Assembly (NCBI GenBank): GCA_947500505.1 | Contig: CANMSL010000022.1 | Coordinates: forward strand, 1 to 41,998 | Direction: 5' to 3' | Origin: an uncultured Aquimarina sp. | GTDB lineage: Bacteria > Bacteroidota > Bacteroidia > Flavobacteriales > Flavobacteriaceae | Length of the DNA: 41,998 nt | Shown here: positions 34,987 to 41,998 of the stretch, piece after piece | Layout: every line of letters starts with the position of its first letter | Position numbering within the stretch: position 1 is the first letter of the stretch | Made by a program: the position numbers and the translations under genes | The notes under the pieces: generated by a model | The model's database searches: none | What the model saw: only the letters and a program-made list of their open reading frames with translations | What the model was told of the DNA's origin: nothing

Positions 34987-35250
34987 TCGAGAATAGCTTT
35001 TTTAGATTAAAATTCTATTCTCGATATCTACTTAGCACTTCGGCACTTCTTCTTTTAGTCGAAGCACTCGAATCGACGAGTTTTGAATAAAAAAGTCAAA
35101 ATGCACAACGGGTCTCTTTTAGTATGTTTTTAAGGGAGAATATATCTTCTGTAACTTGTCAAAATGATAAGAAGTGACTATTTTAATCTAAATAAAAGTA
35201 TTTACGGTTTCTTCTTGTCCGAATCCGGACTTTAATTTTTTCTTTTTTTT
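34987..35250 (+). ncRNA. Structured intergenic region, candidate small RNA
   Basis: Within the 813-bp gap between 34618 and 35430 no gene is seen, but several hairpins occur. TCGAGAATAG (34987-34996) pairs with CTATTCTCGA (35015-35024). CTTCG/CGAAG (35038-35064) and ACTCG/CGAGT (35066-35081) also pair. Finally GTCCG-AATC-CGGAC (35217-35230) is followed by a T-rich tract to 35250, as an intrinsic terminator. A terminator with no gene before it on this strand suggests a short transcript of about 150-350 nt. No known RNA family was recognised. The rest of the gap is plain AT-rich sequence. Confidence 0.4.
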
Positions 35251-35430
35251 AGCAGTTGCTTAACTAGAATAAGCATTAGTTTAGAACCTGCCATTGTGTA
35301 AAAAACTAAAGAATCATTCTACATCATTTCCATTTATAAAAAAAAATACGACATATTACAATTACAGAGGTAACATTTGTATGATTAAAGACACATAATA
35401 ATAGGAATGACAGTAATTTTTGTTAAAATC

Positions 35431-36717
35431 ATGAATGAAGAACTTTTACATTATCTATGGAAATATGAAAAATTTGATTTTTCAAACTTAAGAACTACAA
35501 GTTTACTTCCTGTTATAATTCAACGGGTTGGTGATCATAATGAGATGCATTCCGGACCTGATTTTTTTAACGCACAGTTAATCATTGACAATCAAAGGTG
35601 GGTCGGCAATGTCGAGGTTCATATAAAATCGAGTGATTGGTATGTACATCATCACGAAAATGACCCAGCTTACGACAATGTAATATTGCATGTAGTTTGG
35701 GAGGATGATATTGAAATTTTTAGAAAAGATAACTCTGTAATACCCGCTTTACAATTGAAAGATTATATTGATGACAGTCTATTGTTACGTTATCAAAGAC
35801 TTTTTCAAAGTAAAGATAAAAGTTGGGTGCAATGTGAAAAACAGCTTTCAGAAGTATCCGATTTTACTATTTTCAACTGGCAAGAAAGATTATATCTAGA
35901 ACGCTTGGAACAAAAGTCTGTATTGATATCAGAGTTGCTGGAGACATCCTCTAATGATTGGGAAGCTGTACTTTTTAAATTGCTAGCAAAAAATTTTGGA
36001 TTAAAAATCAATAGTGAAGCTTTTCTAAGTTTGGCAAATTCCTTTGATTTTTCAATTCTAAGAAAATGTAGTGTTCATCAAAAAGAAACAGAGGCCTTAT
36101 TTTACGGACAGGCTAATTTATTGGATGCCGATTCTGATGTTTTATATGTTCAGGAGCTGATAGGATATTATGAGTTTTTGAAAAATAAGTTCGGGTTGAC
36201 CAATCAGGGAGTATTTCCATTTCATTTTTTTAGGTTGCGTCCAGCTAATTTCCCGACGATTCGGATATCTCAATTGGCAAATCTTTATTTTAAAAACAGA
36301 CAGCTTTTTATTAAAATTATTCAGACCAAAGAACTTGATTCATTTTATGAACTGTTTAACATTAGTGCTAGTGATTTCTGGAAAACTCATTATACTTTTA
36401 GTAAAGAATCTCCAGGTAGAAATAAAACTTTATCCAAATCATTTATTCATTTGATTTTAATAAATACGGTTATTCCCTTAAAATTCGTGTATGCAAAGAG
36501 TCAGGGGAAAGATATTTCAGAAGAAATCTTAGCGTTAATTTCCCAATTACCAGCAGAAAAGAATACCATAACAGATAATTTTAGCAATTTTGGAGTAGTA
36601 ATCGAAGATGCATTACACTCTCAATCTATGATTCAGCTTAAAAATAATTATTGTGATCAAAAAGCGTGTCTGAAATGTGCCATTGGTAATTATTTATTGA
36701 ATAGAGAAGGTAGTTAA
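35431..36717 (+). CDS. DUF2851 family protein
   Basis: This is a 428-residue protein from the start at 35431 (MNEELLHYLWKY), preferred over the ATG eight codons upstream because the family begins there. The N-terminal half carries the family's motif run: GDHNEMHSGPDFFNAQLIID, W-GNVEVHIKSSDWY-HHH-DPAYDNVILHVVW. This resembles a nuclease-like core with Glu, Asp and His residues. The C-terminus has a Cys-rich ending (CDQKACLKCAIG). The DUF2851 function is not established; a nuclease-like role has been suggested by fold, which I treat as inference. It sits at the front of a small group with PspC and the K+ channel (24 bp to the next gene). Confidence 0.88.
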   Translation: MNEELLHYLWKYEKFDFSNLRTTSLLPVIIQRVGDHNEMHSGPDFFNAQLIIDNQRWVGNVEVHIKSSDWYVHHHENDPAYDNVILHVVWEDDIEIFRKDNSVIPALQLKDYIDDSLLLRYQRLFQSKDKSWVQCEKQLSEVSDFTIFNWQERLYLERLEQKSVLISELLETSSNDWEAVLFKLLAKNFGLKINSEAFLSLANSFDFSILRKCSVHQKETEALFYGQANLLDADSDVLYVQELIGYYEFLKNKFGLTNQGVFPFHFFRLRPANFPTIRISQLANLYFKNRQLFIKIIQTKELDSFYELFNISASDFWKTHYTFSKESPGRNKTLSKSFIHLILINTVIPLKFVYAKSQGKDISEEILALISQLPAEKNTITDNFSNFGVVIEDALHSQSMIQLKNNYCDQKACLKCAIGNYLLNREGS

Positions 36718-36740
36718 GGATAATATAATTATTTTGCATT

Positions 36741-36962
36741 ATGCTTTATAATCTAAGACATTTTTTAGAACGAAACGGATTTTACGTTTCAAGTAGGTTA
36801 GCCGATAGATTAGGAATGCGTGCTAAAAATGTACGGTTGTTTTTTATTTACTTAACTTTTGCTACTGCAGGATTAGGTTTTGTCGTTTATTTAAACCTTG
36901 CATTTTGGTTAAAATTAAAAGATCTCGTGTATACAAAACGAACTTCAGTTTTTGATTTATGA
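36741..36962 (+). CDS. PspC-domain small membrane protein
   Basis: This is a 73-residue protein. The sequence VSSRLADRLGMRAKNVRLFF, followed by the hydrophobic FIYLTFATAGLGFVVYLNLA, then FWLKLKDLV, matches the PspC domain: a short amphipathic region plus one membrane helix. PspC-type proteins respond to membrane stress. The ATGA overlap with the K+ channel gene (36959) means translational coupling, which suggests a joint role at the inner membrane. Confidence 0.85.
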   Translation: MLYNLRHFLERNGFYVSSRLADRLGMRAKNVRLFFIYLTFATAGLGFVVYLNLAFWLKLKDLVYTKRTSVFDL

Positions 36963-37975
36963 TAAAGCTCTACAATTCAGGAAGACCAAAAATACTTATC
37001 GCATTAACTTTGTTGATTGTTGTAGTTACGATTGGTGTTTTGGGCTTTCGGTATTTTTCTGATTATAGTTGGATAGATGCATTGTATATGACAGTGATAA
37101 CTATGACAACCGTTGGTTTTGGAGAAGTTGAGCCTTTGGATGAAAATGGTAAATTATTTACCATATTTTTGATATCGACTAGCGTAGTAATTTTTGCATA
37201 TTCGGTCTCGGTAATAACAGAATATATTATACGTAAAAATGATCCACAGAGAGTACAAAATCGTAAAATGCAAAAGATGATCAATAAACTAGAAAATCAT
37301 ATCATTATTGTGGGATATGGTCGAAATGGCAGACAAGCCGCAGCAAAATTAACCGCTTATGATAAGAACTTTATTATCATTGAAAAAGAAGAGAGTGTTA
37401 TCGAAAGATATCAGAATGAGACATTATTGTTTCTTAAAGGGAACGCTACAGAAGATGATGTGTTAGTAGAGTCGGGAATTAAAAAAGCGTCTACTTTAAT
37501 TTGTACGTTGCCAGAAGATGCGGATAATTTATTTATAGTGCTTTCTGCCAGACAGATCAATAAAGATTTAAAGATAATTAGTCGGGCCTCGCAAGATGCT
37601 TCTTATAAAAAAATAAGGCTTGCAGGAGCCGATAATGTAATTATGCCGGATAGAATCGGAGGCGACCATATGGCTTCTTTAGTAGTAGTTCCTGATTTAA
37701 TAGAGTTTCTAGATAATCTTTCTATTGTGGGTAAAAAATCTATCAATATAGAAGAAGTTTCCTTCGAGGATATGTTTGACGATGAAGACGAAAGGACAAT
37801 CAGAACGATTGATATGAGATCTAAGACTGGTTGCTCTATTATTGGGTATAAATCACCAGAAGGAGAGTATGTAGTAAATCCAGGTGCGGAAACCTTATTA
37901 AAGCCAGGATCGAAGATCGTAATTATAGGGCGTCCGGAGCAAGTCAACAAATTAAATAGAGAGTTTGATATTTAA
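36959..37975 (+). CDS. Potassium channel with RCK (TrkA-N/TrkA-C) domains
   Basis: This is a 338-residue protein. It has two membrane helices (IALTLLIVVVTIGVLGFRYF and LFTIFLISTSVVIFAYSVSV) around a pore loop with the selectivity filter TMTTVGFGE. A cytoplasmic RCK N-lobe follows with the nucleotide-binding HIIIVGYGRNGRQAAAKL and acidic IIEKEE, then a TrkA-C-like lobe. These form tetrameric K+ channels gated by nucleotide or ion binding to the RCK ring. It is co-translated with the PspC gene, overlapping by four bases. It lies in the inner membrane. No sign of truncation. Confidence 0.93.
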   Translation: MIKLYNSGRPKILIALTLLIVVVTIGVLGFRYFSDYSWIDALYMTVITMTTVGFGEVEPLDENGKLFTIFLISTSVVIFAYSVSVITEYIIRKNDPQRVQNRKMQKMINKLENHIIIVGYGRNGRQAAAKLTAYDKNFIIIEKEESVIERYQNETLLFLKGNATEDDVLVESGIKKASTLICTLPEDADNLFIVLSARQINKDLKIISRASQDASYKKIRLAGADNVIMPDRIGGDHMASLVVVPDLIEFLDNLSIVGKKSINIEEVSFEDMFDDEDERTIRTIDMRSKTGCSIIGYKSPEGEYVVNPGAETLLKPGSKIVIIGRPEQVNKLNREFDI

Positions 37976-38073
37976 AGTATTTCAAAAGATTTAACCGTTA
38001 AATTATTGTAAACAAAGGTTTTTTTTAGCATCTTGCTCACTTTTAAAAATTAAAATCAATTAACTCACTCATT

Positions 38074-39675
38074 ATGAAGAGAATTCTTCTTTCAATTTTA
38101 ACACTCACAATTCCATTTATAACATTCGCACAAGAGACCACAGAAAAAGGTCTGGATCAAAAAATAGATGAAGCGTTTCAACCAGTTTCAGATTTTTTCT
38201 CTAGTGTGATCTTTTTTGAAGTGTTTGCCGGAGCTCCTTTCGTTATTATCTTATTGGTGTTAAGTGCAATATTCTTTACCATTTATTTTGGATTCCCAAA
38301 TATTCGATATTTTCCAAAAGCTATAAATGTAGTGAGAGGTAAATATGATGATTTAGAGGAACATAGTTTAGGGGATCCAGACGCGGCAGTTGATGGTGAC
38401 ATAAGAGATACAATAAGAGATGAAAGTAAAGAAGGAGAAGTTTCTCACTTTCAAGCATTAGCAACAGCGGTATCAGGTACTGTAGGTAATGGGAACATCG
38501 CTGGTGTAGCTTTGGCTATCGCTCTTGGAGGACCTGGAGCTACATTCTGGATGATAATTTGTGGATTGTTAGGTATGTCCACTAAATTTGTAGAATGTAC
38601 ACTTGGAGTACAATACCGGGATGTCGGAGAGGATGGAACTGTATATGGTGGCCCCATGTTCTATTTAAGTAAAGGTCTTAAAGAAAGAGGTTTTGCTACA
38701 ATTGGTAAAATTGCAGCGGTTATTTTTGCTATATTTTGTATTGGCGGATCTTTTGGAGGGGGTAATGCTGCTCAGTCTAATCAAGCGACTATCGTTTTAA
38801 AAGAAATGTTCGGTTTGCAAAGTGCAGGAGCTGGAACAATTATAGGTGTTATTTTAGCGATTCTTGTTGGAATTATAATTATAGGAGGAATTAAGCGTAT
38901 TGCTTCTGTTACTGAGAAGGTAGTTCCTTTAATGGCGGTTATGTATATTATTGCTTGTTTATATATAATTTTTAGTAATTTTTCTTTTATAGATGATGCT
39001 ATAGGTATGATTATTACAGAAGCTTTTAATCCTAAAGCAATTGGTGTTGGAGGTATAATAGGAGTGCTATTGGTAGGTTTTAAAAGAGCAGCTTTTTCTA
39101 ATGAAGCAGGGGCAGGATCAGCATCCATTGCTCATTCTGCAGTAAAAACTAAATATTCAGCTTCTGAAGGTTTAGTTGCCTTGTTAGAGCCATTCATTGA
39201 CACAGTAGTAATTTGTACAATGACAGCTTTAGTGATTATTATTTTTAATTCTGGAGGCGCTTTTCAATATGGAGGAGATGGTAGTGGAGCTGTTTTTATA
39301 GATGGAGTTTCTTATGAGGGAGCAGGAATTACTGCTCAAGCATTCGGTAAATTCATTCCTTATTCTGATATTTTCTTGACAATCGCAGTAGTATTATTTG
39401 CTGTATCTACCATGATTTCCTGGTCATACTATGGTTTGCAATCTTGGAAATTCTTGTTCGGTAGAGGTAAAGCCGCAGATTTAACATACAAATTTTTATT
39501 CCTAACTTTTGTTGTGATTGGTGCAGCCGCAAGTATGAATTCTATTTGGGCATTCTCTGATGCAATGATATTCGCAATGGTTTTTCCGAATATGGTAGGA
39601 TTATTCTTCTTATTTCCGGTAGTTAAAAAACAACTTGTACGTTATTTCGATGCTATAAAGGCTTCTAAAGATTAA
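38074..39675 (+). CDS. Alanine/glycine:cation symporter (AGCS family)
   Basis: This is a 533-residue protein with a signal-like start (ILLSILTLTIPFITFAQ). It then has about ten membrane helices. Typical AGCS motifs include VSGTVGNGNIAGVALAIALG, PGATFWMIICGLLGMSTKFVE, YGGPMFYLSKGL, and NEAGAGSASIAHSAVKT in the cation-coupling region. The family imports alanine or glycine with Na+ or H+. The N-terminal segment up to about residue 40 is longer than in E. coli-type members and contains a cleavable-looking signal, as is common in Bacteroidota. It is flanked by 98 bp upstream with a plausible promoter and 19 bp to the HhH protein gene. Confidence 0.93.
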   Translation: MKRILLSILTLTIPFITFAQETTEKGLDQKIDEAFQPVSDFFSSVIFFEVFAGAPFVIILLVLSAIFFTIYFGFPNIRYFPKAINVVRGKYDDLEEHSLGDPDAAVDGDIRDTIRDESKEGEVSHFQALATAVSGTVGNGNIAGVALAIALGGPGATFWMIICGLLGMSTKFVECTLGVQYRDVGEDGTVYGGPMFYLSKGLKERGFATIGKIAAVIFAIFCIGGSFGGGNAAQSNQATIVLKEMFGLQSAGAGTIIGVILAILVGIIIIGGIKRIASVTEKVVPLMAVMYIIACLYIIFSNFSFIDDAIGMIITEAFNPKAIGVGGIIGVLLVGFKRAAFSNEAGAGSASIAHSAVKTKYSASEGLVALLEPFIDTVVICTMTALVIIIFNSGGAFQYGGDGSGAVFIDGVSYEGAGITAQAFGKFIPYSDIFLTIAVVLFAVSTMISWSYYGLQSWKFLFGRGKAADLTYKFLFLTFVVIGAAASMNSIWAFSDAMIFAMVFPNMVGLFFLFPVVKKQLVRYFDAIKASKD

Positions 39676-39694
39676 GAATCATTTGTAATCTAAT

Positions 39695-40567
39695 ATGAAA
39701 TCTATTAAATCCCATTTCGAGATCCACAGACGTTTCCGAAATGGGATTCTTCTTTTAGCAATTCTCATTTTTCTTTTGATTTTATACTTTTTTTCAGCAT
39801 CTCAATCGATTGATAATTCAAATGATTTTGAGGAGTTATCTATATTTCAAACACAAATTGATTCCCTTAAAAAGGAAGTCTTAAGTAAAAAGAAATCGTA
39901 TCAACAGCGTCCATTTAACCCCAATTTTATTACAGAGTATAAAGGATATTTTTTAGGAATGTCTACGGCAGAATTAGACAGGCTTCACGCCTATAGAAAA
40001 GAAAACAATTGGATTAATTCGACTTCAGATTTTAAGAAGGTAACGGGAGTTTCAGATTCTTTATTAGCAGCCATATCCCCCTTATTTAAATTTCCCGAAT
40101 GGGTTCAAAACCCTCAAAAATCAAAATACTTCCAAAAACAAAAGTATCCTGCGAAATCCTTTGCCGAAAAAAAGGATATTAATACGGTTACTTCCTTGAG
40201 TCTTCAGCAAGAAATAGGAGTCCCTGATTTCATAGCCGATAGAATTATTACATATAGAAATAAACTTAATGGATTTATCAGTGATATTCAATTAAAGGAT
40301 GTGAATGGTCTTTATGACAATCAACGTAAAAAAATTCTTTCTCTTTATACCGTAAAGACCAATAAGATGATTAAGAAAATAAATCTCAATAAAGCTTCAG
40401 TAAAAGAATTAATGGAAGTTCCTTATTTTGATTTTGAAATGGCTCTTGAGATTAAGGATTTTGTCAAAGAAAATGACGGAATAGCTGATTTTGAAGAATT
40501 AGGAAAAATTGAAGGTTTTTCTTTAGAAAAAATAGATAGAATAGCGTTATATTTGACATTAAATTAA
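39695..40567 (+). CDS. ComEA-like helix-hairpin-helix protein, membrane-anchored
   Basis: This is a 290-residue protein. The N-terminus has a basic stretch and one membrane helix (RNGILLLAILIFLLILYFFS). Residues about 70-290 contain three HhH-type units, each with the G-[ST]-x2-L/I pattern (STAELDRLHAYRKENNW, SLQQEIGVPDFIADRIITYR, SVKELMEVPYFDFEMALEIK) and with INLNKASVKEL in the last. ComEA-type proteins bind DNA non-specifically, in natural transformation or otherwise. The membrane-attached arrangement suggests periplasmic DNA binding. It lies 19 bp after the symporter, possibly co-transcribed, but functionally unrelated. Confidence 0.88.
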   Translation: MKSIKSHFEIHRRFRNGILLLAILIFLLILYFFSASQSIDNSNDFEELSIFQTQIDSLKKEVLSKKKSYQQRPFNPNFITEYKGYFLGMSTAELDRLHAYRKENNWINSTSDFKKVTGVSDSLLAAISPLFKFPEWVQNPQKSKYFQKQKYPAKSFAEKKDINTVTSLSLQQEIGVPDFIADRIITYRNKLNGFISDIQLKDVNGLYDNQRKKILSLYTVKTNKMIKKINLNKASVKELMEVPYFDFEMALEIKDFVKENDGIADFEELGKIEGFSLEKIDRIALYLTLN

Positions 40568-40675
40568 AAATTGGAAAAAATTGCTGTGAATATTGATAAT
40601 ACCTTAATTTTAATTTTTCTTAATGTTTTTACAGTAATATGTTAGCTATATAAATCAAGTTATCATTTAAACAAC

Positions 40676-41839
40676 ATGTATTTTACAGAAGAGCACGAAT
40701 TATTTAGAGAAAGTCTTAAAGATTTTTTACAAAAAGAAGTAGTTCCACACATCGAAAAGTGGGAAAAGACTGGCGATATAGAAAGATTTATTTGGGAAAA
40801 GTTTGGCGAGATGGGCTATTTTGGTATTGCTTATCCCGAAGAATATGGCGGACTTGATCTTGATCTTTTCTATACTGTAATATTTTTAGAAGAATTACAG
40901 AAAATTAACTCAGGCGGTTTTGCAGCCGCAATGTGGGCGCACGTATATCTAGCAATGACCCACGTAAATAAAGAAGGTGATCATAGAATCAAAGAGAAAT
41001 ATCTAAGAACCAGCATCAGTGGTGAGAAAATAGGGTGTCTATGTATTTCTGAGCCATTTGGAGGCTCGGATGTGGCTGGTATGAGAACTACTGCTGTAAA
41101 AGAAGGAGGGTCTTATGTCATTAATGGATCAAAAACATTTATAACCAATGGTGTCTATAGTGATTATTTAGTGGTAGCCGCTAAAACTACCCCGGAGCTA
41201 GGTAATAAGGGGATTAGTATTTTTATTATTGATAGAGATACACCTGGTGTTTCTGCGACAAAATTAGATAAACTTGGCTGGAAAGCTTCAGATACTGGAG
41301 AAATTGCGTTTGATAATGTAAAAATTCCTTCAGAAAATTTAATGGGTGAAGAGAACAAAGGATTCTCTTATATTATGCAGCATTTTGCTCTTGAAAGACT
41401 AATCATGGGTATTAACGCTCACGCAAGAACGGAATATGCTTTAGAGTACGCCATAAAATATATGGGAGAACGTGAAGCTTTTGGAAGAACCATTGATAAA
41501 TTTCAGGCACTTAGACATTCTGTGGCTGATATGGCAAGCGAATTAGAAATGTGCAAAGAATTTAATTATTCTGTAGCAAAAAGACTTAACGAAGGACAAT
41601 ATGTAGTAAAAGAAGCTAGTATGTCTAAATTACTGTCTACTAAAATTGCTGATGAGGTGATCTCTAAGTGTCTTCAAATGTTAGGAGGTTATGGATATAT
41701 GGAAGAATATCCATTGGCAAGACTATTTAGGGATAGTAGGTTAGGTCCAATAGGAGGAGGTACCTCTGAAATCTTGAGAGAGATTATCGCCAAAATGGTA
41801 ATTGACAAAAAGGAGTACAAACCTGCGGTACATAAGTAA
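40676..41839 (+). CDS. Acyl-CoA dehydrogenase
   Basis: This is a 387-residue protein. It shows the acyl-CoA dehydrogenase order: N-terminal helices (EEHELFRESLKDFLQKEV), the middle beta-barrel with CISEPFGGSDVAGM and NGSKTFITNG that bind FAD, and the C-terminal helices with MGEREAFGRTIDKFQALRH and QMLGGYGYMEEYPLARLFRD. The base is probably Glu in FALERLIMG, as in isovaleryl-CoA and long-chain dehydrogenases, since the GGTSEI segment has Gly where the medium-chain enzymes keep Glu. Substrate length is not deducible. The 3' end (from 41789) is the first unit of an 87-bp tandem repeat that continues beyond the stop. Confidence 0.93.
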   Translation: MYFTEEHELFRESLKDFLQKEVVPHIEKWEKTGDIERFIWEKFGEMGYFGIAYPEEYGGLDLDLFYTVIFLEELQKINSGGFAAAMWAHVYLAMTHVNKEGDHRIKEKYLRTSISGEKIGCLCISEPFGGSDVAGMRTTAVKEGGSYVINGSKTFITNGVYSDYLVVAAKTTPELGNKGISIFIIDRDTPGVSATKLDKLGWKASDTGEIAFDNVKIPSENLMGEENKGFSYIMQHFALERLIMGINAHARTEYALEYAIKYMGEREAFGRTIDKFQALRHSVADMASELEMCKEFNYSVAKRLNEGQYVVKEASMSKLLSTKIADEVISKCLQMLGGYGYMEEYPLARLFRDSRLGPIGGGTSEILREIIAKMVIDKKEYKPAVHK

Positions 41840-41998
41840 TCGATATTGATTTTGGCGAAAATTGTTTTTCAATTTGCCAAAATGGTGATTGACAAAAAGG
41901 AGTACAAACCTGCGGTACATCAGTAATCGATATTGATTTTGGCGAAAATTGTTTTTCAATTTGCCAAAATGGTGATTGACAAAAAGGAGTACAAACCT
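41789..41998 (+). repeat. 87-bp tandem repeat from the end of the dehydrogenase gene
   Basis: Units start at 41789, 41876 and 41963 (the last truncated by the window edge). Each 87-bp unit carries the gene's last codons (KMVIDKKEYKPAVH), the stop TAA, and a hairpin built from ATTTTGGC/GCCAAAAT and AAATTG/CAATTT around a T5 loop. Units 1 and 2 differ by only two bases (A to G, A to C), and unit 3 matches unit 2 so far. Because 87 is divisible by three, the frame is kept across units, and the stretch between stops is open (28 codons). This is a recent duplication whose extent is cut off by the window. Confidence 0.95.

Overview
The window is low-GC DNA from a member of the Bacteroidota, most likely a marine Flavobacteriaceae (an Aquimarina-like genus is my inference). 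The evidence is a type IX secretion system (T9SS) C-terminal sorting domain next to a PorP/SprF partner, many short lipoprotein signals of the form S-C followed by polar residues, TPR-histidine kinase/LuxR and LytS/LytTR regulators, TAnnTTTG-type -7 promoter elements, and DUF2851, NamZ and AGCS genes of flavobacterial type. No tRNA, rRNA or CRISPR array was seen.

Layout. (1) 1-4000 is a mobile, decayed edge. It holds the last 75 nt of a group II intron (domains V and VI), an ASCH-domain lipoprotein gene with cassette-like flanks, a conserved hypothetical gene, a LytS/LytTR two-component pair, and the ruins of an IS1182-type transposase. (2) 4.1-8.1 kb carries metabolic and housekeeping genes: a YtcJ-like amidohydrolase lipoprotein, a zinc-protease-like lipoprotein, a methyltransferase and a YkgJ-type Cys-cluster protein. 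(3) 8.2-16.9 kb is a run of twelve minus-strand genes, mostly small and unrecognised. It includes two copies of a secreted paralogous family (a third copy lies at 25.5 kb), a homologue of the Leptospira surface protein LipL32, and a zinc-ribbon membrane protein. (4) 17.5-25.4 kb is a T9SS region: a broken beta-helix secreted protein (poly-A frameshift plus a stop inside its sorting domain), a 1650-residue protein with two seven-bladed FG-GAP propellers, HYR-like domains and a type-B CTD, and its PorP/SprF partner. (5) 26.4-29.2 kb is a TPR-histidine kinase/LuxR response regulator operon. (6) 29.4-41.8 kb holds NamZ, a LolC/E-type permease, a cystathionine beta-synthase-like enzyme, an AraC regulator, DUF2851, PspC plus a K+ channel, an AGCS symporter, an HhH protein and an acyl-CoA dehydrogenase whose 3' end is repeated in 87-bp tandem copies to the window edge.

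The most interesting signal is a directed near-palindrome, CCCTG-N4-CAGGG, found upstream of four transcription units: the hypothetical pair at 13.2-14.3 kb, the membrane protein at 16.5 kb, the giant propeller protein/SprF operon, and the TPR-kinase/LuxR operon itself. In three of the four, the distance from the motif to a -7-like element is 47, 47 and 57 bp, which is the same helical face. I infer an autoregulated two-component regulon linking a T9SS-exported propeller protein to genes of unknown function.
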